Source: Bacteroidales bacterium
Lineage (GTDB): Bacteria > Bacteroidota > Bacteroidia > Bacteroidales > F082
DNA: 64,000 nucleotides
Assembly: GCA_023229245.1 (NCBI GenBank)
Contig: JALNZU010000009.1
Span: 36,234 to 100,233 of the forward strand
Direction of reading: 5' to 3'
In this document: positions 8,305 to 17,045 of the stretch, piece after piece
Layout: every line of letters begins with the position of its first letter
How positions within the stretch are numbered: the first letter of the stretch is position 1
Notes under the pieces: model-generated
Database searches by the model: none
Told to the model about the DNA's origin: nothing
Seen by the model: only the letters and a program-made list of their open reading frames with translations
Program-made: the position numbers and the translations under genes

Positions 8305-9027
8305 TTATTCAATTCCAAGGTACAAATCTTTGAGTTGATGAAGGTATTGTGTCGTAAACTGTCCGTCTTTTTCACGTATAATGAACTCTTCCCGCTGGAG
8401 CTTTTTTATGGGATCAAGGCTGTAAGACATATTGAACCGGTTGGGTTCTTTGTTTTTGATAGGTATGATATGCTGAATTCTTGTCAGAAACAAACTTTGT
8501 TTCCGGGCTGCACTGTTCCAGTTGTCGAATTGATCGGCAGGCAATACTAACGCAAAAGTTCCTTTTGGGTGGATAATTTTTTTTACTGCCTGTGCTAATT
8601 GATCAAATGAAAGGGTATCGGTATGTCGAGCTAGTGTACGACGTTGGGATAAGGTTTTAAAGGTTGAAGTAAAGAAAGGTGGGTTACTAACTATCAGATC
8701 AAACAAGGCGGTGGTGGTTTCAGCATATGTGCTTATGTCGGAGCATATTGCCTTCAATCGTTGGTTCCAGGGCGAACGGTGAAAGTTTTCTTTAGCTTCA
8801 CTTACTGAAGCTGGGTCTATATCAACCGCAACTATTTGAGCTTTTTCATAGCGTTGAGCCAGGATAAGCGACAATATACCACATCCGGTGCCTATATCTA
8901 ATATATGATTTGCCCGGCTACCGTCAGCCCAAGCACCTAATAAGACTGCATCCGTACCTACTTTCATAGTAGAATGCTGATGCATCAGACTGAATCTTTT
9001 GAAATGAAAAGGCCTGCCACTACTCAT
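8305..9027 (-). CDS. trmN6: tRNA1(Val) (adenine-37 N6)-methyltransferase
   Basis: A 240-residue class-I SAM methyltransferase. The opening MSSGRPFHFKRFSLMHQHSTMKVGTDAVLLG-type N-terminus is diagnostic of the YfiC/TrmN6 group (key residues F8-x-F and the MKVGTDAVLLG block at 21-31). The SAM loop DIGTGCGILSL begins at residue 44, and the catalytic NPPFF motif of N6-adenine methylases is at 115-119. It methylates A37 of a valine tRNA in E. coli. Its start overlaps the stop of rimM by four bases, so the two are translated together. Confidence 0.85.
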   Translation of the reverse strand: MSSGRPFHFKRFSLMHQHSTMKVGTDAVLLGAWADGSRANHILDIGTGCGILSLILAQRYEKAQIVAVDIDPASVSEAKENFHRSPWNQRLKAICSDISTYAETTTALFDLIVSNPPFFTSTFKTLSQRRTLARHTDTLSFDQLAQAVKKIIHPKGTFALVLPADQFDNWNSAARKQSLFLTRIQHIIPIKNKEPNRFNMSYSLDPIKKLQREEFIIREKDGQFTTQYLHQLKDLYLGIE

Positions 9028-9554
9028 AAATTATCGTTCAGATATAATTCGATAAGCCCTTCTGGTGCTTGAATATGCATGGTTTTGCTGCGCCTGTCTA
9101 CCTTTTTTATGATCTCATCAGTGATAGGGATAAGCACTTCTTTACCCTGATGAAAGATTTGTATAATAGCTTGATTGGGATATTCCAACACTGTGTTGAT
9201 ATTTCCAACCAATCCAAAAGTCTGGTCAATGACTTTAAAGTCGGTTATTTCGTGGTAATAAAATTTTGTCCCTTTAAGTTTGGGTAACAGTTCAATGGGT
9301 AGAAAAATATTTTTCCCACATAATGGAGCTGCTTCTTCTACTGTTTCAATATCCTGGAGCTTGATATGGGCTTTGTCGCCTTGTAGTCTCATCTTTTGTA
9401 TGAAATAAGGGATAAGTTTTTTCTGTCGCTCGATAAATATCATAGACAAGGAAGCATAGTCCTGTGGATCATCGGCTTCAATTCGAATACTTATTTCGCC
9501 TTTCAGTCCATGTGTTTTGATGACTTTACCCCAAAAAAAATTATCTTTTTTCAT
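9024..9554 (-). CDS. rimM: Ribosome maturation factor RimM
   Basis: A 176-residue protein. The N-terminal domain opens with the family signature GKVIKTHGLKGEISIR (residues 9-24). A PRC-barrel domain follows from about residue 95 (KFYYHEITDFKVID) and ends in VLIPITDEIIKKVD and a short tail. RimM binds ribosomal protein uS19 and helps 30S head assembly. It lies downstream of rpsP, as in many bacteria, but is separated from it by a hairpin terminator. The start is an ATG with no visible Shine-Dalgarno sequence. Confidence 0.92.
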   Translation of the reverse strand: MKKDNFFWGKVIKTHGLKGEISIRIEADDPQDYASLSMIFIERQKKLIPYFIQKMRLQGDKAHIKLQDIETVEEAAPLCGKNIFLPIELLPKLKGTKFYYHEITDFKVIDQTFGLVGNINTVLEYPNQAIIQIFHQGKEVLIPITDEIIKKVDRRSKTMHIQAPEGLIELYLNDNL

Positions 9555-9718
9555 CTGTAAAAGCTTTTTATAAGATTGTGCATATCAAGCAATTCCGTAT
9601 TCTTTACTTATTGAAGCGTTGTGCTTTCTGACTAAGTTAGCTTGCTCATCTCTATTAGCAAAGTTATAAGTAAAAAAGCTTTGATCCATTTTGATTTTTT
9701 GATACTGCATTAAACAAT

Positions 9719-9745
9719 AAAAGCCGACAATATGTGCCGGCTTTT
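9719..9745 (-). terminator. Terminator after rpsP
   Basis: AAAAGCCG (9719-9726) and CGGCTTTT (9738-9745) pair across an 11-base loop. It lies 20 bases after the rpsP stop and ahead of rimM, so rpsP can be transcribed alone or read through into rimM-trmN6. The rest of the 211-base gap shows nothing clear. Confidence 0.7.
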
Positions 9746-9765
9746 ACGCAATTTTCCTTGTGCTT

Positions 9766-10317
9766 TTATTCTTCAGCAGGATTCTCTACAGTAGCTTCTG
9801 TTTCTGCTTCAGCTTGTTCAGCTTCTTTAGCTGCCTCGTTAGCTTCTAATTTGAGTTCCGCAGCACGTTTTTTAGCTACTTCTGTTTCTATTACCTCCCT
9901 GACTTTGGCTTCAGCCTCTTGTCTTTTTTTGCGTTCGTTTCTATCTGTCTCGGCTAATCCTTTTTTCTTGGCATCAATCTTTGCTTCTTTTTCTTGAAGC
10001 CAGGTTTGAAACTTTGCTTCGGCCTGTTCAATAGTTAATGCACCTTTTTTTACTCCTTTCAATAAATGTGATTTCAGCAACACACCTTTATACGAAAGAA
10101 TCGCACGAACGGTATCTGTTGGCTGTGCTCCATTGTGTAACCAGGTAAGGGCTTTGTCGAAATCTAGCTCTATCTCAGCTGGATTGGTCATTGGATTATA
10201 AGTGCCAATCTTTTCAATAAACCTGCCATCCCGTGGTGCACGACCATCCGCAATTACAATATGATAAAAAGGACGCCCCTTCTTACCATGTCGTTGTAAT
10301 CTGATTTTTGTTGGCAT
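9766..10317 (-). CDS. rpsP: Ribosomal protein bS16 with long C-terminal extension
   Basis: A 183-residue protein. Residues 1-80 are the bS16 core: MPTKIRLQRHGKKGRPFYHIV, then DGRAPRDGRFIEKIGTYNP and the WLHNGAQPTDTVRAIL helix. It is a primary 16S rRNA binder of the 30S body. The last 100 residues are a low-complexity tail rich in A, E and K, predicted helical, ending in a run of acidic residues. Many bacterial bS16 proteins are only 80-90 residues; I recall extended forms in Bacteroidota. The tail may reach the ribosome surface, but its role is unknown. Confidence 0.92.
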   Translation of the reverse strand: MPTKIRLQRHGKKGRPFYHIVIADGRAPRDGRFIEKIGTYNPMTNPAEIELDFDKALTWLHNGAQPTDTVRAILSYKGVLLKSHLLKGVKKGALTIEQAEAKFQTWLQEKEAKIDAKKKGLAETDRNERKKRQEAEAKVREVIETEVAKKRAAELKLEANEAAKEAEQAEAETEATVENPAEE

Positions 10318-10492
10318 AATGAATATGATTAAATGTTACAAAATTTTATTATGGCTGCAAAAATCGTAATTTTTTCATTACCACCACTATTATTTTTTTA
10401 AAAAATATGATCCTCTGATGAATAAAGAGTGTTTTAGCAAATGAAAAGCGATAGAAATTTAGACTTTACTAAGCAGTATTTTAATTCTCAAT

Positions 10493-12136
10493 TTATTGAA
10501 TGACAAATTTAGATAGTGCTGTTTTACCATCTGTATAGTGTATCTGTATGATATACAGCCCTTTAAAAAGATGTTTTAAATCTAATTGTTGCATACCCAT
10601 TTCGCAGGATATGGCTGTGATCTGACGGCCTGTTTTCTCGTAAATACTGATCAGAGCAGACTGCTTCAACTCAATCTGAATATGTCCGTCCGATGGATTA
10701 GGATATACTATTGCCGTTGTCGGTTGATTTTCTTGCAGTCCTACCTTATAAATGCCATAGACTGACACATCATCTACTTGCCATGTGGAGGCTTCTATGT
10801 CGTTGGATGTATATTTGAATGCAAAGTAGAGTGGGGGAGCTGCATTCACTATCAGTTCTACCTCACCCGAAGCCGCCCATGCGAAGCTTCCCAACGACCA
10901 ATTGGCCTTATGGGTGATATCTGTCCAGGTATATAAATTCGGGTCGCTAGCACCATTATAGTCTTGACTGACTAATAATGCAAGCGGATCACCATCATAA
11001 TTTCGAGCCGAACGAAAATTTAATAGTAAGGTGTCAACTAATGAACTCCATTCTATAGCCGGACTGATCAGCCAGTCTTCGTTGGCATGAGCCCCAGCTG
11101 AAAAACCCGTCATGCGTGCAAAATCTTCGTTATTGAAATTATAGTGCTCCCAGACTTGCTCACCCAACACATTATATTGCGACATCAAACCGAGTGATTC
11201 ATCAAAGGTTTCTTGCATCAGCAAGCTGTATGCGTTGGTGGTTATTCGAGCAGAAGGTGGCGTGCCATCAGTTTTGTAGTCAATACTTTCACCTGAATTG
11301 GTGTACGGGTAAATATGGAACAGTAAAGACAAGTGGGAGTCTAACTTATTAAACTGATGCGATTCAATGCCATAGGGAACGTTCCATGCGATATAGCCTA
11401 AGGATATATCGGTATTATTGGCAATGGGTACACCATCTTCTGGTGTTTCTGATATATTGGCTGACTGGTCTTGTACACCATAAATCAGATATGCATCAGG
11501 TAGTTGTTCACCAGTGGCCTCTTCCCATTCCATTCTGACTCCTATGCCTTTTACTTCGGCAACGAAATTAGTAGGGTAATTGGTTGGCTCCGGTTTTATA
11601 GTCATATCCCCTGTGAAAAGCAGGTCATCGTAGTACACAGCTCCACCGTTGTTACCGTCCTGATGATATACCCTCAGTTCGAATCGGAATGCAGTTGCCT
11701 GAGCCGGCGCTGTGATCACCGCAGAAAATAACTGCCATTGATCGCTATTGGTGCTATATGTATTAGGTCGTAAAATTTCTTCATCATCCGGCAGTGTGGA
11801 TGTGCCATCTAACCAGTAGGACCAAATACGCATTTTTGCCGCATCGTCATTATCAAAGAAATAGAACTGAATAGTGTATTCTACACCCGGTTCAATTCCT
11901 TGTATCACCTGATTGACTTTTTTAGTAGAAGAGGCAGATGTGTGCTTGGCAGAAAAATTTCCTGATCTGACGATAGTGGATTCTTTGCTGATGTTTTCGG
12001 TAGAGTTGTAGCCTTCGGGCTTGGTATCGGAGGTCCAGCTTTCAAAGCCAGGGTTTATAACCATATTTTGTGCGATACTTAAATCGGCAAACAAAATGAA
12101 CAAGACCAACATAGGAATGGAGTAAATTGTTTTCAT
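10493..12136 (-). CDS. Secreted carbohydrate-binding-like protein with T9SS type A sorting domain
   Basis: A 547-residue exported protein. A signal peptide (residues 1-22, cut before QN) is followed by a CBM_4_9-like jelly-roll region (about 25-175: NPGFESW, NTYSTNSDQWQLFSAVI, YYDDLLFTGD). Next come a fibronectin-like segment (about 185-295) and a choice-of-anchor-like region (about 300-465: ETFDESLG, DWLISPAIEW, STWQVDDVSVYG). The last 70 residues (YPNPSDGHIQIEL ... FKGLYIIQI ... SKFVIQ) are a T9SS type A sorting domain, so the mature protein should reach the cell surface or medium. No catalytic motif was found. It is a lone gene with 150-175 bases on either side. Confidence 0.75.
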   Translation of the reverse strand: MKTIYSIPMLVLFILFADLSIAQNMVINPGFESWTSDTKPEGYNSTENISKESTIVRSGNFSAKHTSASSTKKVNQVIQGIEPGVEYTIQFYFFDNDDAAKMRIWSYWLDGTSTLPDDEEILRPNTYSTNSDQWQLFSAVITAPAQATAFRFELRVYHQDGNNGGAVYYDDLLFTGDMTIKPEPTNYPTNFVAEVKGIGVRMEWEEATGEQLPDAYLIYGVQDQSANISETPEDGVPIANNTDISLGYIAWNVPYGIESHQFNKLDSHLSLLFHIYPYTNSGESIDYKTDGTPPSARITTNAYSLLMQETFDESLGLMSQYNVLGEQVWEHYNFNNEDFARMTGFSAGAHANEDWLISPAIEWSSLVDTLLLNFRSARNYDGDPLALLVSQDYNGASDPNLYTWTDITHKANWSLGSFAWAASGEVELIVNAAPPLYFAFKYTSNDIEASTWQVDDVSVYGIYKVGLQENQPTTAIVYPNPSDGHIQIELKQSALISIYEKTGRQITAISCEMGMQQLDLKHLFKGLYIIQIHYTDGKTALSKFVIQ

Positions 12137-12232
12137 AATCAGATGCTTTAATTCAATTTTTTTTCTTAACAGAGTAAAAATACAAAAATTTAAAAATATA
12201 CTAGGTGTTTATAACAATACTACCCAAATAAA

Positions 12233-12259
12233 AAAAGGCGGATATATTTTCCGCCTTTT
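12233..12259 (-). terminator. Terminator after dnaK
   Basis: AAAAGGCGG (12233-12241) and CCGCCTTTT (12251-12259) make a perfect 9-bp stem with a 9-base A/T loop, 28 bases after the dnaK stop. The A-run to its left gives a T-run on the minus strand. Confidence 0.85.
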
Positions 12260-12286
12260 GTTATATTTAGTTTTCAGTAAGTGTCG

Positions 12287-14200
12287 TCAGTCTTTATCGT
12301 TCACTTCTTCAAAGTCCACATCGGTTACTTCATCATCACCTGGTTTAGCAGTATCCTGTGTGCTTTGTGAATGATCGGCTTGCGACTGAGCTTCGGCCTG
12401 AGTGTGTTTATACATTTCTTCACTTGCCGATTGCCATATGGCGTTCAGCTTTGTCATTGCACTATCAACAGTGGTGATATCCTGATTTTTATGTGCAGTT
12501 TTCAGTTCTTCCAATGAGCTTTTAATTTCAGTTTTCTTATCGGCTGGTAATTTGTCGCCATATTCTTTAAGTTGTTTCTCAGTTTGGAATATAAGTGCAT
12601 CTGCGCTGTTGAGTTTATCCACACGTTCGCGTTCTTTTTGATCAGCTTCGGCATTTGCAGCAGCTTCATCTTTCATTCGTTGAATATCGGCATCGCTAAG
12701 TCCGGAAGATGCTTCGATACGAATGCTTTGTGATTTACCGGTAGCCTTATCTTTGGCTGATACATTCAAAATACCGTTAGAATCTATATCGAATGTAACT
12801 TCTATCTGTGGTACACCTCTTGGAGCTGGCGGTATTCCGTCCAAATGGAATCGGCCGATACTTTTATTCTGATTTGCCATAGGGCGCTCACCTTGCAACA
12901 CATGTATCTCCACCGAAGGCTGGTTATCAGCTGCTGTAGAGAAGGTTTCCGATTTACGCGTAGGTATGGTTGTATTGGATTCTATCAAACGTGTCATCAC
13001 ACCGCCGAGTGTCTCAATTCCGAGAGATAATGGTGTAACATCTAACAACAACACATCTTTCACCTCTCCTGTCAGCACGCCGCCTTGTATGGCAGCACCA
13101 ATGCTTACAACCTCATCAGGGTTTACTCCTTTTGAAGGTTCTTTACCAAAGAACTCTTTTACAATTTGCTGTATAGCCGGGATACGGGTTGAACCGCCTA
13201 CTAATATCACCTCATCAATATCGGAAGAGTTGAAGCCGGCATCTTTTAATGCTTGTCGGCAAGGCTCAATGGTAGCACGGATCAGCTGATCGTTCAACTG
13301 TTCGAATTTAGCTCTCGAGAGTTTGCGTACCAAATGTTTTGGAATGCCATCCACGGGCATGATATAAGGTAGGTTAATCTCGGTTTCGGATGAACTTGAA
13401 AGCTCTATCTTGGCTTTTTCAGCAGCTTCTTTTAAGCGTTGTAATGCCATAGGGTCTTTTCTGAGATCGACCCCTTCATCGTTTTTAAATTCTTCGGCCA
13501 ACCAATTGATGATGTTATGATCAAAATCATCTCCTCCAAGGTGGGTATTTCCGTTGGTTGATTTCACTTCAAACACTCCGTCGCCTAATTCGAGTATAGA
13601 GATGTCGAAGGTGCCGCCTCCTAAGTCGAATACAGCTACCTTGATATCGTTTTTCTTTTTATCTAATCCGTACGATAGGGCTGCTGCTGTAGGCTCATTG
13701 ATAATACGGCGCACTGTCAGTCCGGCTATCTCACCGGCCTCTTTAGTGGCCTGACGCTGTGAATCACTAAAATAAGCCGGTACGGTGATTACGGCTTCGT
13801 TAACTGTTTGTCCGAGATAATCTTCGGCGGTTTTTTTCATCTTTTGAAGTACCATAGCCGAGAGCTCCTGCGGGGTATATAGACGGTCGTCTATTTTGAC
13901 ACGCGGAGTGTTGTTTTCACCTTTTACTACTTTGTAAGGTACGCGATTGCTCTCGGTGGTAACACGGTCATAAGTCTCTCCCATAAAGCGTTTAATGGAA
14001 AAAACGGTTTTGGTCGGATTAGTAATGGCCTGACGTTTGGCCGAATCACCTACCCTACGCTCTCCGTTATCGGCAAAAGCAACAATAGAGGGAGTGGTCC
14101 TGCGCCCCTCACTGTTTGGTATGACAACCGGCTCATTACCTTCCATTACGGCTACACATGAGTTTGTGGTTCCTAGGTCTATTCCAATTATTTTACCCAT
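12287..14200 (-). CDS. dnaK: Hsp70 chaperone DnaK
   Basis: A 637-residue Hsp70. The three signature motifs of the ATPase domain are present: GIDLGTTNSCVAVMEG (residues 5-20), VFDLGGGTFDISILE (about 190) and VILVGGSTRIPAIQ (about 335). A substrate-binding domain and a helical lid follow, ending in the acidic tail DEVTDVDFEEV. It folds and disaggregates proteins in the cytoplasm with DnaJ and GrpE, neither of which is adjacent. No CIRCE element or recognisable -7 box is seen upstream. A perfect Shine-Dalgarno sequence precedes the start, which is unusual here. Confidence 0.98.
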   Translation of the reverse strand: MGKIIGIDLGTTNSCVAVMEGNEPVVIPNSEGRRTTPSIVAFADNGERRVGDSAKRQAITNPTKTVFSIKRFMGETYDRVTTESNRVPYKVVKGENNTPRVKIDDRLYTPQELSAMVLQKMKKTAEDYLGQTVNEAVITVPAYFSDSQRQATKEAGEIAGLTVRRIINEPTAAALSYGLDKKKNDIKVAVFDLGGGTFDISILELGDGVFEVKSTNGNTHLGGDDFDHNIINWLAEEFKNDEGVDLRKDPMALQRLKEAAEKAKIELSSSSETEINLPYIMPVDGIPKHLVRKLSRAKFEQLNDQLIRATIEPCRQALKDAGFNSSDIDEVILVGGSTRIPAIQQIVKEFFGKEPSKGVNPDEVVSIGAAIQGGVLTGEVKDVLLLDVTPLSLGIETLGGVMTRLIESNTTIPTRKSETFSTAADNQPSVEIHVLQGERPMANQNKSIGRFHLDGIPPAPRGVPQIEVTFDIDSNGILNVSAKDKATGKSQSIRIEASSGLSDADIQRMKDEAAANAEADQKERERVDKLNSADALIFQTEKQLKEYGDKLPADKKTEIKSSLEELKTAHKNQDITTVDSAMTKLNAIWQSASEEMYKHTQAEAQSQADHSQSTQDTAKPGDDEVTDVDFEEVNDKD

Positions 14201-14207
14201 TATTTTT

Positions 14208-14215
14208 CTCCTCCT
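14208..14215 (-). promoter_or_regulatory. Strong Shine-Dalgarno sequence of dnaK
   Basis: Read on the minus strand this is AGGAGGAG, seven bases before the dnaK ATG. Most genes in this window have no such sequence, as is usual in Bacteroidota, so this one stands out and probably supports high expression. Confidence 0.7.
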
Positions 14216-14478
14216 AAAAGATTTATTTTTTGGATTTTTAATGTTGTTGTTTCATTTGACAAGGATTGTGCCAAGCCGATAGAGAGCGATATTATATAGA
14301 TGGCTATCGTTTATGAAAGAGATGACATCTATGATGAATATATGTAATACGCAATGAGTCAATGAGATAAACTTGGTAAGGGGTTTTTACAGCCTGTCAG
14401 GTGTAAATGACAAAAGGGCAGCCTGAATAGATTTTTACATAAGTAGATATGCTTTAAATTAGATATTAGTATATTTTT

Positions 14479-14486
14479 TATTTTTG
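14479..14486 (+). promoter_or_regulatory. Putative -7 box for the PrsW-like gene
   Basis: TATTTTTG ends 28 bases before the ATG at 14515. No convincing -33 TTG is seen. The 314-base divergent gap to dnaK (14201-14514) otherwise holds only the dnaK ribosome-binding site and A/T-rich sequence. Confidence 0.4.
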
Positions 14487-14514
14487 CTGTTTACCTTCAA
14501 CACATCTTCTAATT

Positions 14515-15192
14515 ATGGTACAATCAACCTCAAATATAGTTTTAAGTATTGTCCTGCCATTAGTGATCATAGCTTTATTAGTGGGAATAATGCATATCCG
14601 ATTCAAATTCAAATCGTTACGTAATGTTATGCGTGCCATTGGATTTGGCGCTGTCTCGATTATATTTTTATTATTGTTTGATTTTATTGCCGGCTTGTTA
14701 GGCTTAGACAGGCTTAGTAATCTTAAGCGTTCTGCTTTTTATTCTTTTGCCGTTGTAGGTTTTGCAGCCGAATTTGGGAAATTTGTCTTTCTTCGATATT
14801 ATTTCTCTCGATTAAAGTCGTTTTCAAGTCCATTGGATGGAGTGATCTATTCTTTGTTGCTTTCGATGGGCTTTACCCTTGTAGCTTTGCCTTTATTTGT
14901 GGCAGGTGTGTTTTCTAATCCGGTCAGTGTTCAGTTTCTGTATTCATATAGCTTTGCCAATCTTGCATTTGCCATAGTATTAGGCTTTTTTGTTGGGATG
15001 GGTATCTTTCGTAAGAACCGTTTTATTGATTCAATGACCGGATTAGGTGCTGCCAGCTTTTTTCATGGCTTCTTTTATTTTGCCAACTTGACTTCCGATT
15101 ATACTATCCTGCTGTTGTATGGAGGCGGACTTTCAATTATTGCTTTGTTGCTTCTTATCAAATCTTTTAACAGCAAGAATTTCAAAGCTTGA
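14515..15192 (+). CDS. PrsW-like polytopic membrane protein (possible intramembrane protease)
   Basis: A 225-residue protein with about seven membrane segments. Three blocks recall the PrsW family of membrane proteases: FAAEFGKFVFLRYYF (about residues 83-97), SPLDGVIYSLLLSMGF (about 105-120) and FFHGFFYFANL (about 183-193). PrsW members usually have Glu-Glu in the first block; here the pair is Ala-Glu (AAEFGK), so the first acid is missing. B. subtilis PrsW cleaves an anti-sigma factor. Whether this variant is active cannot be told from sequence. It is divergent from dnaK and convergent with the DUF2279 gene, and probably monocistronic. Confidence 0.5.
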   Translation: MVQSTSNIVLSIVLPLVIIALLVGIMHIRFKFKSLRNVMRAIGFGAVSIIFLLLFDFIAGLLGLDRLSNLKRSAFYSFAVVGFAAEFGKFVFLRYYFSRLKSFSSPLDGVIYSLLLSMGFTLVALPLFVAGVFSNPVSVQFLYSYSFANLAFAIVLGFFVGMGIFRKNRFIDSMTGLGAASFFHGFFYFANLTSDYTILLLYGGGLSIIALLLLIKSFNSKNFKA

Positions 15193-15243
15193 TCAAAAGT
15201 GTTGTATCTACCTGTTATACAGATACCTATAGAATAATTCTAT

Positions 15244-16212
15244 TTAATATAGTGGATGTACTCTGAGTTCACCTTTGGTGTTCCATTCGATGGTTGGGAA
15301 AGGTACTTTAATGATATTCACCAGATCTAATACTTGTCGTAGATAGCGTGATTTTGTTTTTACCCTGCTTAAGTCCACATCAAGAGAAAGCATGAATTTC
15401 CGGTAGCGTACTATATCTGTGCGGTCGTGTATAATTCCATCGGCATCTGTCCAGATATTGTCGTATCCGCCAAACATACCGCCGGCACCATATCCTATGG
15501 CAATATTCAACCAACTGAATTTCCCGTTCTTACCGGTAAGAGAAGCCGGATTTATACTCATCCATACATGGATAGAGTTATAGTCTTTCAATGACCTTTG
15601 CAAGAGGCTGTTCCCATATAATTGTTCGGAGCGTGTGCGAAGCTCCGGATCGGAAAAATGGGTAAACACTGGAAGTAATTTGAGCTTGATACGTTGTTCC
15701 TCCCAGACTAATTCCTGTGTCGTCATAAGAGCTGCACCCAGAAAATTGGCTGCAATATCGCTTACCGAAGCTCCCCATAAATCAGAAAAACCATCAAAAA
15801 CTTCTATGGTATTTTGAAAAATAAACGCAGTCAACCCACCATATATGGCGGCTTTCTTCTGTTCTACTCCACTCCACCTAAGCATCTGGGTCAAATAATA
15901 CGCTTCTAAATAGGATGTAACCATATGGCCTGCCTTGTCAACCTGTAACCATTCTTTAGAATCATCAGCCCATCTGAATTTTCCTTTTGGATAATCCGCA
16001 TACCACAATTTGTCAAGACCATATAGAGTTATCCCATAAACAGTGATCACTGATGAGCTGAGAAATATAAAACGTGGTTGATGCAAAGTGTCGGCCGGAA
16101 TGAGCCAGTTTGGATGATCGTTAAGTTGAAATGACTGAGCCTCACTAATATGGGGAACATATAGAAGTATGTAAAAAATAACTAATAAACTGACTGACCT
16201 GTTGAAAATCAT
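15244..16212 (-). CDS. DUF2279 (YfiM-like) exported protein
   Basis: A 322-residue protein with a signal peptide (residues 1-25, ending EAQS). It then carries a conserved block typical of DUF2279: KEWLQVDKAGHMVTSYL (about 84-100), EVFDGFSDLWGASVSDIAANFLGA (key residues E-x-x-DG-S, G-S-x-x-D-x-x-AN) and two hydrophobic helices between them. DUF2279 proteins are predicted periplasmic or outer-membrane associated and have no known reaction. The C-terminal third (SWLNIAIGYGAGGMFGGYDN and beyond) looks beta-rich and might insert in the outer membrane. A possible minus-strand -7 box (TACTTTTG) lies at 16242-16249. Confidence 0.65.
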   Translation of the reverse strand: MIFNRSVSLLVIFYILLYVPHISEAQSFQLNDHPNWLIPADTLHQPRFIFLSSSVITVYGITLYGLDKLWYADYPKGKFRWADDSKEWLQVDKAGHMVTSYLEAYYLTQMLRWSGVEQKKAAIYGGLTAFIFQNTIEVFDGFSDLWGASVSDIAANFLGAALMTTQELVWEEQRIKLKLLPVFTHFSDPELRTRSEQLYGNSLLQRSLKDYNSIHVWMSINPASLTGKNGKFSWLNIAIGYGAGGMFGGYDNIWTDADGIIHDRTDIVRYRKFMLSLDVDLSRVKTKSRYLRQVLDLVNIIKVPFPTIEWNTKGELRVHPLY

Positions 16213-16322
16213 GAAAAAGTTGGTTACAAATAATCAGCTAACAAAAGTACAGGATTTTTTACATGGAAAATAAGTGTTAAATAAAGGTCGTACTATCTTT
16301 ATCGCATAGCTCGTCTTAATGA

Positions 16323-16418
16323 ATGCCATTAAAACCTATGGTGATGCTTCAGGAAGATAGACAGGAGTTGGATGAGTTGTGGCAGACAGCTACAACCTCC
16401 AAAGTATCTTCAGAGTAA
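16323..16418 (+). pseudogene. Possible fragment of an IS630-like transposase N-terminus
   Basis: A 31-codon reading frame whose product (MPLKPMVMLQEDRQELDELW ...) recalls the start of IS630-family transposases, where a 'L--EER-ELE-L' helix precedes a helix-turn-helix. It ends at a stop where the family would continue. This is the only thing I can suggest in the 355-base gap between 16213 and 16567, apart from the promoter at its end. Weak evidence. Confidence 0.2.
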
Positions 16419-16522
16419 CATGGAAGCTGATTTTAGTTGTTTCATCTAGTATGTAGGATTCCAATTTGAACTCATTAGAATTTTTTGGCATGTTTTATAA
16501 GCCAGATAGATATATACAAGCG

Positions 16523-16552
16523 TTGCCTGCATGGGAGGAAATAGTATTTTTG
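16523..16552 (+). promoter_or_regulatory. Promoter of the DUF5606 gene
   Basis: TTG at 16523-16525 and TATTTTTG at 16545-16552, separated by 19 bases, match the Bacteroidota -33/-7 consensus well. The ATG follows 15 bases later, so the leader is very short. Confidence 0.65.
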
Positions 16553-16567
16553 CATCAAAAATAGTTT

Positions 16568-17008
16568 ATGGATTTAAGTAAAATAGCTAATATATCAGGT
16601 AAACCAGGTCTGTTTAGTGTGGTTAGTCAGGGGAAGAACAACGTTTTAGTTGAGTCTTTGCTTGATGGTAAACGGTTTCCGATTTTTGCACATCATCATG
16701 TGAGCATATTAGAGGAGATTAGTGTATATACCCATTCCGAAGACCGCCCTTTGAAAGATATTTTCAAAGCAATCAATCAGTCTTTGGGTGAGGTATTGGA
16801 TTTCGATCCTAAGGAAATTTCTTCTGATGAGTTGAAAGCCAAATTTGCTATAGCTGTACCCGATTATAACGAAGAAGCAGTTTATGTTTCCGATATAAAA
16901 AAAATCTTCGGATGGTATAAGCTACTATCTGAGAAGCAGCTTCTTGATTTTACAGAAGAAGGTACCGAAGCGGAAGAACCCGGTTTGGAGGAAGTTGCTT
17001 CTGAATAA
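16568..17008 (+). CDS. DUF5606 protein, Bacteroidota-specific
   Basis: A 146-residue cytoplasmic protein. The N-terminal half opens with ISGKPGLFSVVSQGKNNVLVESL (key residues GKPGL, QGKN, VESL), and the C-terminal half has VYVSDIKKIFGWYKLL followed by an acidic tail. Both blocks match the DUF5606 family, widely present in Bacteroidota and without known function. It has a good promoter and is followed 37 bases later by pyrD on the same strand, so the two are probably co-transcribed. Confidence 0.8.
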   Translation: MDLSKIANISGKPGLFSVVSQGKNNVLVESLLDGKRFPIFAHHHVSILEEISVYTHSEDRPLKDIFKAINQSLGEVLDFDPKEISSDELKAKFAIAVPDYNEEAVYVSDIKKIFGWYKLLSEKQLLDFTEEGTEAEEPGLEEVASE

Positions 17009-17045
17009 TCCGTATTTTAATTGCATGTGATACCTTTTGTCAAGC

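Noticed and set aside
15204..15226. Inverted repeat GTATCT/AGATAC between convergent genes as a terminator
   Set aside because: Only 6 bp with a large loop and no T-run on either strand.
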